The position numbers were made by a program, and so were the translations under genes. The notes beneath the pieces are model-generated. The model did not search any database and had not been told where the DNA came from. It saw nothing but the letters and a program-made list of their open reading frames with translations. Of a stretch of DNA of 64,000 nt, positions 44,489-51,894 are shown in pieces (positions within the stretch are counted from its first letter, which is position 1; each line of letters opens with the position of its first letter). This DNA comes from Ornithinibacillus halophilus (lineage in GTDB: Bacteria; Bacillota; Bacilli; Bacillales; Amphibacillaceae), in the NCBI RefSeq assembly GCF_900129485.1, contig NZ_FQVW01000009.1, positions 1-64,000 on the forward strand, read 5' to 3'.

Positions 44489-46300
44489 TTACTCAATTAC
44501 TGGGGGCAGCACTTCAAACTTATCTACATCGATTAACCCCATATCTGTAATTTTCCATTCTGGACTAGTAACCAAGGACCAAAATGATAGATGCATAAAT
44601 GGTACATGTAAACTACATCCAAGTTCATCTTTGGCAAGACGAGTTAGTTCTGTTATCTTTTCACTAACTTCATTACCACTAAGTTCGTCTGTTATTAACC
44701 CACCTACTCGAAGTGGTAAGTCCCCCACTACTTTCCCATCACGAATCATCGCAATTCCACCATCCATTGCAATGACACGATTCACAGCTGTTACCATATC
44801 CTCATAGTTCGTACCGGTTACTATTATATTATGTGTATCATGGGCTACACTTTCGGCAATTGCTCCATGCTGCAATTGGAATCCATGTAAAAATGCTTTC
44901 CCAATGTTACCTGTTCTTCCATGTCGTTCTACTACTAAAATTGGTAATACATCTTGCTTTAGACAAGGTTGAACAACACCATTTTTAACATTTAAAGAGA
45001 ATTCTTTCGCACCAGTTAGATTCTGATCTGGAATAGCTACAATGGAACGGACCTTTGCTTTACTCCCTTTAGCATGAATTTGTAAATCTTCTAATTTAAC
45101 AGGTCCACGCTTCATAGACTTTTTAACACTTTCTGGGTATGTGTACGTACCAAGATTGATCTTTAATTCTCCCTTTTCCGCTGCCAATTTCCCGTTTAGG
45201 TATACTTGATCAATCGTCATTTGATTTAAATCATCGATAATGGCGATATTCGCTCTTTTACCCGGTGCCAAAATACCAACATCTTTAAAACCAAAATGGG
45301 TTGCAGGATTTATCGTTGCCATTTGAATAGCTTCCACAGGATCTAATCCTTGAGCAATTGTACGCCTAATTAAATCATTCATATGTCCATCTTTTAACAA
45401 ATCTTCTGGTACCATATCATCCGATACAAGAATGGCTCTTCTTGAATCCATTCCTTCCTCAGTGATGGCACGAATGCATTCTGCCATATTACGTTGAGAG
45501 GATCCTTCACGCATAAAGACACTAACACCGTAGCGAAGCTTTTCCATCATTTCTTCCTTAGTTGTCGTTTCATGGCAAGAAACATGGGTTCCACCGCTTA
45601 TAATATGTGCTGCCAGTTCCTTTCCAAATAAACCAGGTGCATTTCCTTCTACAGTCTTACCAATGCTATTTGCGTATGAAACTGCCGCTACTAAGTCGTC
45701 AATTAATTCCGGTGCATTTTCATAAACTGGTCCGATATTACTGAAACTTTGTATTTCCCCTATCCCCTGGACGTATGTGTCATTTAATAATTCTTCCATA
45801 TGCTTCGAATTCACATCAAATCCTGCTGTTTCCAACCCTGGTGCATCCGGAACAGCTGCTGGTACGGTAAAATATATTTGATTCGGTAAAGTCTTTGCTT
45901 CCTTAATCATTTCTTGCATACCATGAACACCTAAGACATTCCCAATTTCATGTGGGTCACCGACTAGTGTTGTTGTTCCAGTAGGTATAGACAAACGGGA
46001 AAATTCAGTGCAAGTTAACATAGCACTTTCAAAATGCATATGGGAATCTATAAAACCAGGAGATATAAATTTTCCATTTACATCTTCAACGGTCGTACGC
46101 TTACCAATTAATTCACTGGCATCTCCGACCATTAAAATATACTCCCCTTTTATTGCAACGTCCGCTTCATAGATTTCTCTAGTTATTGTATTGATGACAT
46201 AGCCACCTTTTAATACAATGTCAGCATATTGATTGGCATCAAGTAACACATCAATCAATTTTCTCCATTGTATGGCTTCTTTTAAGTGTTCTGCTTGCAT
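44489..46300 (-). CDS. adenine deaminase paralogue in microcompartment operon
   Basis: 603-aa adenine-deaminase-family amidohydrolase. SHMHFESAML, DPHEIGNV and HDTHNI are kept as in the paralogue at 31319, but the family block SDHE reads SCHE and TDDKH reads SDDMV. An extra N-terminal helix of about 25 residues (QAEHLKEAIQWRKLIDVLL) precedes the barrel. The changes suggest an altered substrate, perhaps 4-aminoimidazole. ATG at 46300 follows AAGGGGTG. It lies between the BMC-P vertex gene and the cyclase. Confidence 0.85.
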   Translation of the reverse strand: MQAEHLKEAIQWRKLIDVLLDANQYADIVLKGGYVINTITREIYEADVAIKGEYILMVGDASELIGKRTTVEDVNGKFISPGFIDSHMHFESAMLTCTEFSRLSIPTGTTTLVGDPHEIGNVLGVHGMQEMIKEAKTLPNQIYFTVPAAVPDAPGLETAGFDVNSKHMEELLNDTYVQGIGEIQSFSNIGPVYENAPELIDDLVAAVSYANSIGKTVEGNAPGLFGKELAAHIISGGTHVSCHETTTKEEMMEKLRYGVSVFMREGSSQRNMAECIRAITEEGMDSRRAILVSDDMVPEDLLKDGHMNDLIRRTIAQGLDPVEAIQMATINPATHFGFKDVGILAPGKRANIAIIDDLNQMTIDQVYLNGKLAAEKGELKINLGTYTYPESVKKSMKRGPVKLEDLQIHAKGSKAKVRSIVAIPDQNLTGAKEFSLNVKNGVVQPCLKQDVLPILVVERHGRTGNIGKAFLHGFQLQHGAIAESVAHDTHNIIVTGTNYEDMVTAVNRVIAMDGGIAMIRDGKVVGDLPLRVGGLITDELSGNEVSEKITELTRLAKDELGCSLHVPFMHLSFWSLVTSPEWKITDMGLIDVDKFEVLPPVIE

Positions 46301-46308
46301 TATATTTG

Positions 46309-46590
46309 TCACCCCTTAAAATTCCGACATTCTAAACTATCAATAATTCCAACAATTGCTGCATCCACTGGTGCATCTTTATTTCTTACTGCACGCGATG
46401 CCATACTACCTTTTACAAAAAACACCTTTTCTCCAATTCCAGCTCCAACTGTATCTACTGTTATTACCGGTTGAGAATCAAGGGGAGCACCATCTAAACC
46501 TATGGCCTGAGTAATTAAGAGCTTTGTGCCCACTAAGTTTTCATCTTTTCTAGTTGCGGTTACCCGACCAACCACGATACCCATTTCCAT
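46309..46590 (-). CDS. BMC-P (EutN/CcmL) pentameric vertex protein
   Basis: 93-aa protein that forms the twelve pentameric vertices of a microcompartment shell. Hallmarks: GIVVGRVTATRKDENLVGTKLL at the N-terminus and DTVGAGIGEKVFFVKGSMA in the middle. Its presence shows a closed shell is intended. It overlaps the flavoprotein gene upstream; ATG follows GAGGGG. Confidence 0.93.
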   Translation of the reverse strand: MEMGIVVGRVTATRKDENLVGTKLLITQAIGLDGAPLDSQPVITVDTVGAGIGEKVFFVKGSMASRAVRNKDAPVDAAIVGIIDSLECRNFKG

Positions 46591-47341
46591 TTTGACTATC
46601 CCCTCGTTTCTCTATTATTTCGATACCTTGCTTGCGAGCAATATCACGTGCAAGTGGTGTAATAATTGTTTTTTCGTCTATTACTAGTTCCTGTTCACCA
46701 GAAAATGCTATTCTGGTTACATTTTCTTCTGTAATGATTCGACTCTTTCTCATTGTTGAATTTATTTCCTTAAAGATTGTCACATATGACTTGGTACTGT
46801 CTACAAATTGAATCCCATATCCCTTTATTTTCTGTAGTTGCTGATGCATTTCTCGTTTTAATAAGGATGTACCTTGGTCCATTCCAGCTTCTCTCCACGA
46901 TTGATGATATGGATTAATCCCATTAGGACAAACTGCCACTGGTACCCCACTCATCAATGCCCAAAGCATCATTCGAATGACAATTCGTGTATCGTCAAAA
47001 TTAATTAAATCGTTAGCAACAGAGAAAGGTAATATCGGGATATAAATTTGATCAATTCTCTTTTTCTCCCTTTCAAGTTCTTTGATGGAAATCCAGTCAT
47101 CTATACCTGTTTTATTGAATAAATCTGTTACAGAATACTTTTTAAGTAGAGATGCATCAGCACAACACCGAACTCTAAAAGGTAAACTCTTTAATTGATT
47201 TAGTTCATATAAATCCTTTTTCACACCATTCATGTGATTAAAAAGAAACACTAGCACTGTTTGTTGACGTTCTGAATTATTACGTAAAGCTAATTCTCGC
47301 AAAGTTGATTCAACCACTGTACTTTGCTGGCTTCCCAGCAC
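46550..47341 (-). CDS. microcompartment-associated flavoprotein (UbiX/HFCD-like fold)
   Basis: 263-aa protein. The central part (IYIPILPFSVANDLIN, ALMSGVPVAVCPNGINPYHQSW) fits the flavoprotein family (PF02441) found in several microcompartment loci. The C-terminal segment ITPLARDIARKQGIEI resembles a motif I recall from EutQ/EutT and other shell-associated proteins. The N-terminal stretch STVVESTLRELALRNN could be an encapsulation helix. Start GTG, seven bases after AAAGGTG. Flavin chemistry or carriage of prenyl-FMN for UbiD are options; role unknown. Confidence 0.65.
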   Translation of the reverse strand: MLGSQQSTVVESTLRELALRNNSERQQTVLVFLFNHMNGVKKDLYELNQLKSLPFRVRCCADASLLKKYSVTDLFNKTGIDDWISIKELEREKKRIDQIYIPILPFSVANDLINFDDTRIVIRMMLWALMSGVPVAVCPNGINPYHQSWREAGMDQGTSLLKREMHQQLQKIKGYGIQFVDSTKSYVTIFKEINSTMRKSRIITEENVTRIAFSGEQELVIDEKTIITPLARDIARKQGIEIIEKRGDSQNGNGYRGWSGNRN

Positions 47342-47343
47342 AA

Positions 47344-47622
47344 TTATTCACCTTTATTTAACAGTGCTCGTTCTATTTCACTATGTGGTCTTGGGATTAC
47401 ATGGACACTCACAAGTTCCCCTACACGGCTCGCTGCATCGGCACCAGCATCAGTTGCAGCCTTCACTGCACCTACATCTCCCCTTACCATCACTGTTACT
47501 AGACCAAAGCCAACTTTCTCATACCCACAAATTTCTACATTTGCAGCTTTTACCATTGCATCTGCTGCCTCTATAGCTCCTACAAGACCTTTTGTTTCCA
47601 CTAAACCTAATGCTTCACCCAT
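47344..47622 (-). CDS. BMC-H hexameric shell protein (copy 3)
   Basis: 92-aa canonical single BMC domain: [26 protein letters not shown] and the IPRPHSE strand. It forms hexagonal tiles of the shell. The pore-loop region reads [12 protein letters not shown] follows AGGAGG. It directly precedes the flavoprotein gene. Confidence 0.95.
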   Translation of the reverse strand: MGEALGLVETKGLVGAIEAADAMVKAANVEICGYEKVGFGLVTVMVRGDVGAVKAATDAGADAASRVGELVSVHVIPRPHSEIERALLNKGE

Positions 47623-47654
47623 TTAGATATCCTCCTTGTTTTGTTTATTATTGT

Positions 47655-48089
47655 TTACGCTTTCTTCCCATTATCATTTTTTGATGCATCTTCTTCCTTT
47701 TTGGATGATTCACTTGAATTGCTACTGTTATTTTTTTTATTTGTTGTTCCTTTTTTTCTACCTTTTTTTGTAGCAGTCTTTTTCTTTGGTTTTTCTTCCT
47801 TTACTAAAAACTTACTTAATAATTTTTCTTGTACATCTGAATGCGCTCTAGCTATAACCTCGCTAGAAATTACTTGCCCTACATTCTCTGCTTGCTGTAT
47901 TCCAGCATCAACAGCAGATTTTACTGCTGCAACATCCCCTGTTAAGTGGACTGTCACCCCAACATAACCATTTACACCAATCACTTTCTCCAAACCGACT
48001 ATTTCTACGTTAGCGGCCTTCACAGCAGCATCTGCAGCAGAAACAGCAGTCGCATAGCCTACCGTTTCAATAAGTCCTAGTGCTATCAA
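47655..48089 (-). CDS. BMC-H shell protein with charged C-terminal extension (copy 2)
   Basis: 144-aa protein: a BMC domain in residues 1-90 (ALGLIETVGYATAVSAADAAV, KAANVE, HLTGDVAAVKSAVDAG, IARAHSD) and then about 50 residues very rich in Lys, Ser, Asn and Glu. Shell proteins with disordered tails may bind cargo, nucleic acid or control assembly. Start TTG nine bases after GGAGG. Confidence 0.93.
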   Translation of the reverse strand: MIALGLIETVGYATAVSAADAAVKAANVEIVGLEKVIGVNGYVGVTVHLTGDVAAVKSAVDAGIQQAENVGQVISSEVIARAHSDVQEKLLSKFLVKEEKPKKKTATKKGRKKGTTNKKNNSSNSSESSKKEEDASKNDNGKKA

Positions 48090-48115
48090 ATGGTATATCC
48101 TCCTCTCCGGTAAAA

Positions 48116-49057
48116 TTACATCGCGCTAAAGTGGTGGGCAGCTAGCTTTTTTAATTCCCCAATTAACTTCGAAACAATATGATAGTTCCCTTCAAATAGG
48201 ATGTAATTTTTATGAATATAAAACTGAAACTCATTTGCCGCGAATTTTTCTAATAACTGGTCAACTAGAATTATATTATTGTAATATGAGATTCCTTCCA
48301 AAAAGGCAATAGCCTCAACTGATGGACTAGCTTTCAATTGCCTTGATAGCCACGAACTAGGTGAGATAGCTGTATAGGTTTCATATCGTTTCATAGAATT
48401 ACGATTTAACTTTTGATACAAATCATTCATAATACGTTCAAGCCTTCCAACATCTTCATCATAAAGTTCTGCTGTAAAAGTGGAGTTTGCTTCACTATCC
48501 CACATGACATGAAACTTAATGTCTTGATTTTGACGGATCACTTCATTCACAAGTAAAAGATAACTAGGAAGACTATTTGGCATTTGAATCACACCTACAG
48601 CAACCCGGTCTAAAGGTCGTTGAAAACTTTGAATTAAATCCATGGAAAGTTCTGGGTAAAACCAAACGAATCCACCGTTTTTTGTTTTTCCTATTAATCT
48701 TGACTTTGCATTATATCGCTGATTTTGATGAATATAGTTATTATTTCTTTTTGGTAGGTTTCCTTCTGCCAATGTAATAGAGTTAAGCTTTGAAATAGAT
48801 TTTTCATTCAATTCCTTACGATTATTAGTGCGTTGTTTTGTTGGTGTATTCTTCAGTACGGCTGCCGGTTTATGAACATTTTCTTTTACTTTAAGTCTGT
48901 GGTTTTTTTTCTTCTGTTGGTAATTGGGACGGTTAATATTTTTTAACACGTTATTTGATGTGGGTTTTGAACTGGATTTTTCTTGTACTGGCTTTGAAAT
49001 GACCGTTTTATTTCCATGCAAGATTTCTTGCACCACTTGTTTCATAACATCTGACAA
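48116..49057 (-). CDS. unrecognised shell-operon protein; candidate divergent tandem BMC domains
   Basis: About 313 aa. The N-terminus is an amphipathic helix (SDVMKQVVQEIL) resembling an encapsulation peptide, followed by roughly 100 disordered basic residues. The folded part begins near residue 125. Two stretches, VAVGVIQMPNSLPSYLLLVN and AIAFLEGISYYNNIILVDQL, each start like a BMC domain (AIGLIETRGL...) and continue with a strand then a helix at matching distance (AELYDEDV and ILFEGNYHIV, compare IEGDVADV). This suggests a BMC-T-like tandem. TTG at 49057 after AGGTGA is preferred; a GTG at 49066 is possible. It lies between shell genes. Confidence 0.6.
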   Translation of the reverse strand: MSDVMKQVVQEILHGNKTVISKPVQEKSSSKPTSNNVLKNINRPNYQQKKKNHRLKVKENVHKPAAVLKNTPTKQRTNNRKELNEKSISKLNSITLAEGNLPKRNNNYIHQNQRYNAKSRLIGKTKNGGFVWFYPELSMDLIQSFQRPLDRVAVGVIQMPNSLPSYLLLVNEVIRQNQDIKFHVMWDSEANSTFTAELYDEDVGRLERIMNDLYQKLNRNSMKRYETYTAISPSSWLSRQLKASPSVEAIAFLEGISYYNNIILVDQLLEKFAANEFQFYIHKNYILFEGNYHIVSKLIGELKKLAAHHFSAM

Positions 49058-49073
49058 ACTCTTCACCTACCTT

Positions 49074-49337
49074 TTATAGGATTTTCTTTAATTCCGGATG
49101 TGGACGTGGAATAACATTTGAAGAGATAAGTTCACCACCAGTAAGGTCAGGTGCTAATTTTCCCACTTCTATCGCTGCACTGACATCAGCAACATCTCCT
49201 TCAATAATTACAGTAATCAGTCCGGAACCAACACGTTTTAAATCTACTAGTCTAATATTTGCTGCTTTAGCCATCGAATCTAATGCCTCGATTGCAGCTG
49301 TCAAACCTCTCGTTTCAATTAATCCTATCGCGCTCAT
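49074..49337 (-). CDS. BMC-H hexameric shell protein (copy 1)
   Basis: 87-aa single BMC domain: AIGLIETRGLTAAIEALDSM, KAANIRLVDL, VGSGLITVIIEGDVADVS and IPRPHPE. First shell gene of the operon, 31 bases after ubiD. ATG follows GGGGAGGG. Confidence 0.95.
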   Translation of the reverse strand: MSAIGLIETRGLTAAIEALDSMAKAANIRLVDLKRVGSGLITVIIEGDVADVSAAIEVGKLAPDLTGGELISSNVIPRPHPELKKIL

Positions 49338-49368
49338 TTTGACCCTCCCCTAACTTGAAAATATAATA

Positions 49369-50709
49369 TTACAGGTAGTCTTCTATGTTTATTGTAGGAA
49401 ATGGTATTGAAGTCCTTTTAAATTCTTCTTTGTGTGATAATGGATAAGTTGCATCAATTCCCATTTTTGCAGATACCCCTCGTAAATTATGGGATGATTC
49501 TAATGGTGAACCTTTTGCCCCAGGTACAATAAAGATATCCTGGTCTGCTTGGCATCGGGTAGCGATCGCCCATTCAACATCCTCAGAATTGAAGGGATCC
49601 ACATCATCATTTACGACTACAACATGTTTTAAGTCTTTATCACTCGCAAATGCAGCCAATGCAGCTTGTTTAGCATCCCCTTCCGTTTTTTTGTCGATCT
49701 GAATAACTGCATGAAGCCGAGCCGCCGCTGCCATCGTTACATGCACTGCTTTTACATTAGGTACAACCTGCCTCACTGTTCGTAAGAGAGTCATTTCACG
49801 GACGAGACCCATCGGAAGTTTTTCCTCAGCACTTGAAGGAAAAATAGTCTGTGAAATCGGGTTATCTCGGTATGTAATCGCCGACATTTCCACAATTGGT
49901 TGTGGCATATTCCCACCATAATAACCTCCAAGTTCTCCGAAAGTTCCTTCGGGGTCACGTTCATTAGGAAGCATTCGTCCTTCCATTACAATTTCAGCTT
50001 CAGCTAAAACTTCGATATCTACTGTTTTACACTTCACTACATCAAGCGGTTGCCCTAGCAATGCACTTGCCACATCTAATTTATCTGTATTATATAAATG
50101 TGTACTGTATTGGGAAGCTAACACGACAGCTGGAACGACTCCAAACATCACTGCAACCTCCATCGGTTCTCCTCTGTCTTCAAAATACTTGTATTGCTTA
50201 TATAAATCAGGAGAGGTAATTACTATATTCGTACGGTTCCCATCAATAAACTTCATTCTTCTAATAGAGGTATAACGTTTTTCTCCATCCAAATCTTTGA
50301 CAACTAATATTCCTGAAACATAGTACGGAGCACAATCATCTTCATGAAAGGTTGGAATTGGGAAAAAATCATCTAAATCAAATGGTCCCATTACTACATT
50401 GTCATGAACAGGTCCAGTTGGAACTAAATTAGTCGATATCGGATTTATAATAGAATCAACCATCTTTAATATAAGTTCAGACTCATCGATACCGACACTA
50501 TCTGCAATTAGTTTGCGATCCCCACCTAAACCGGCAACCATTGGGACGTTATATCCTTTAATATTTTCAAATAGCATTGGTTGTTCGCCATTCAATGATC
50601 GGATAACTGCCCCCAATTCAAATTCAGGGTTTACTTCTTTTTTTATTCGATATAGTAGATTCCGTTTCTCCCAGTTTGTTAAAAGTTCTCTTAGATTAAT
50701 GGGATTCAT
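49369..50709 (-). CDS. UbiD-family prenyl-FMN-dependent decarboxylase
   Basis: 446-aa UbiD-type (de)carboxylase. The conserved region NERDPEGTFGELGGYYGG carries active-site Glu/Arg residues, with PAVVLASQY and the C-terminal ATRCQADQD block (E/D rich) also typical. These enzymes use prenylated FMN to remove CO2 from aromatic or alpha,beta-unsaturated acids. The UbiX-like gene overlaps just upstream. Placement with shell genes and cyclic amidohydrolases suggests an imidazole- or pyrimidine-carboxylate as substrate. Confidence 0.9.
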   Translation of the reverse strand: MNPINLRELLTNWEKRNLLYRIKKEVNPEFELGAVIRSLNGEQPMLFENIKGYNVPMVAGLGGDRKLIADSVGIDESELILKMVDSIINPISTNLVPTGPVHDNVVMGPFDLDDFFPIPTFHEDDCAPYYVSGILVVKDLDGEKRYTSIRRMKFIDGNRTNIVITSPDLYKQYKYFEDRGEPMEVAVMFGVVPAVVLASQYSTHLYNTDKLDVASALLGQPLDVVKCKTVDIEVLAEAEIVMEGRMLPNERDPEGTFGELGGYYGGNMPQPIVEMSAITYRDNPISQTIFPSSAEEKLPMGLVREMTLLRTVRQVVPNVKAVHVTMAAAARLHAVIQIDKKTEGDAKQAALAAFASDKDLKHVVVVNDDVDPFNSEDVEWAIATRCQADQDIFIVPGAKGSPLESSHNLRGVSAKMGIDATYPLSHKEEFKRTSIPFPTINIEDYL

Positions 50710-51274
50710 TCTTCTCCCCCCATCGTTCCATTAAATCATGATCAATATCTAGTTCATCTAGTATTCTAGCTACTAAGAAGTTTACCAACTCCCATATTTC
50801 AGTCGGACGATGATAAAATCCTGGACTAGCAGGCAAAATGGTGACACCAGATTCTGCTAAAGTCGTCATATTTCTAAGATGAATTAAATGAAACGGTGCC
50901 TCCCTCGGAACAATTACTAACTTCCTTCCTTCCTTCATAACCACACTTGCAGCTCGACTTAATAAATTATCTCCGACTCCATTTGCTATTGCACCGAGTG
51001 AATTCATTGAACATGGCACAATGACCATTCCATCTGTTTTAAAAGAGCCACTGGAAACAGATGCAAATAGATTTTGATTCTGATGGATAGTTGCAAACTC
51101 TTTTAATTCGTTTATTTTAATGCCGCATTCAAATTGCATTACCTTTACTCCCATTTCGGTTGCAATTAAATGAACTTCAACCCCTAATTGGTGAAGCGCA
51201 CGGACCAATGTATAACCATACAGTGATCCGCTTGCTCCTGTAATACCCACAATAATTCTTTTCTTTTTGCTCAA
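50696..51274 (-). CDS. ubiX: UbiX-type flavin prenyltransferase
   Basis: 192-aa flavoprotein making prenyl-FMN for UbiD. VGITGASGSLYGYTLV is the N-terminal FMN loop; VIVPCSMNSLGAIANG and the later VPREAPFHLIHLRNM are hallmarks. Start TTG eight bases after AAGGA. It overlaps ubiD by 14 bases, so the cofactor supplier and its user are coupled. Confidence 0.93.
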   Translation of the reverse strand: MSKKKRIIVGITGASGSLYGYTLVRALHQLGVEVHLIATEMGVKVMQFECGIKINELKEFATIHQNQNLFASVSSGSFKTDGMVIVPCSMNSLGAIANGVGDNLLSRAASVVMKEGRKLVIVPREAPFHLIHLRNMTTLAESGVTILPASPGFYHRPTEIWELVNFLVARILDELDIDHDLMERWGEKNESH

Positions 51275-51285
51275 GTTATGATTCC

Positions 51286-51879
51286 TTATACAATTTGTTG
51301 ATTTTGGGAGAATTTTTTCTTTGCGGCTTCCATGTATTCGGCAGTTGTCATAATTTCACCGAACAAGTCCATATCCCTTAGTCCTGAGCGATGCATGTCA
51401 TCATCTTTAGAAGCGGTGCCATCAGATAAGGCGATGACGTTGTATCCATGGTATAGTGCGTCAGAAGCCGTACTTCTAACACATACATTTGTCCATACGC
51501 CTGTTAACACAACAGTATCAATTGATTCTTCACGGAGGAATAAGTCAAAATCGGTGTAACTAAACGCACTGTGACGACGCTTTTGTACAACATAGTCCCC
51601 TTTTTCCTCATCGGGTTCTAGTTCAGGAATAAACTGTGATCCCCAAGTTCCCTTTATCGCATGAACTGGTCTCACTCTAAAATCAGCATCATTTTTCCGG
51701 TGGGCTTCTTGGATATGCACCACTTGGATACCATTTTCATGGCAAAAATCAATTGCTTCACGAATTTTGGGAACAATTTTCTCTCCATTTTCACAACGAA
51801 GAGCTCCATTTTCTCCAATAAAATCATTTAACATATCGATAATCACCAAAGCATGTTTTTTTCCTTTCAGTTGTACCAT
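51286..51879 (-). CDS. isochorismatase-family cysteine hydrolase
   Basis: 197-aa amidase of the isochorismatase/nicotinamidase fold. Catalytic triad: Asp in VIIDMLNDF, Lys in VVQKRRHSAF and Cys in GVWTNVCVRSTA. Family members include N-carbamoylsarcosine amidase and ureidoacrylate amidase RutB, so removal of a carbamoyl group from a ring-opened ureido acid is the natural guess. ATG at 51879 lies nine bases after GGGAGG. Confidence 0.88.
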   Translation of the reverse strand: MVQLKGKKHALVIIDMLNDFIGENGALRCENGEKIVPKIREAIDFCHENGIQVVHIQEAHRKNDADFRVRPVHAIKGTWGSQFIPELEPDEEKGDYVVQKRRHSAFSYTDFDLFLREESIDTVVLTGVWTNVCVRSTASDALYHGYNVIALSDGTASKDDDMHRSGLRDMDLFGEIMTTAEYMEAAKKKFSQNQQIV

Positions 51880-51894
51880 TAATACCAACCTCCC

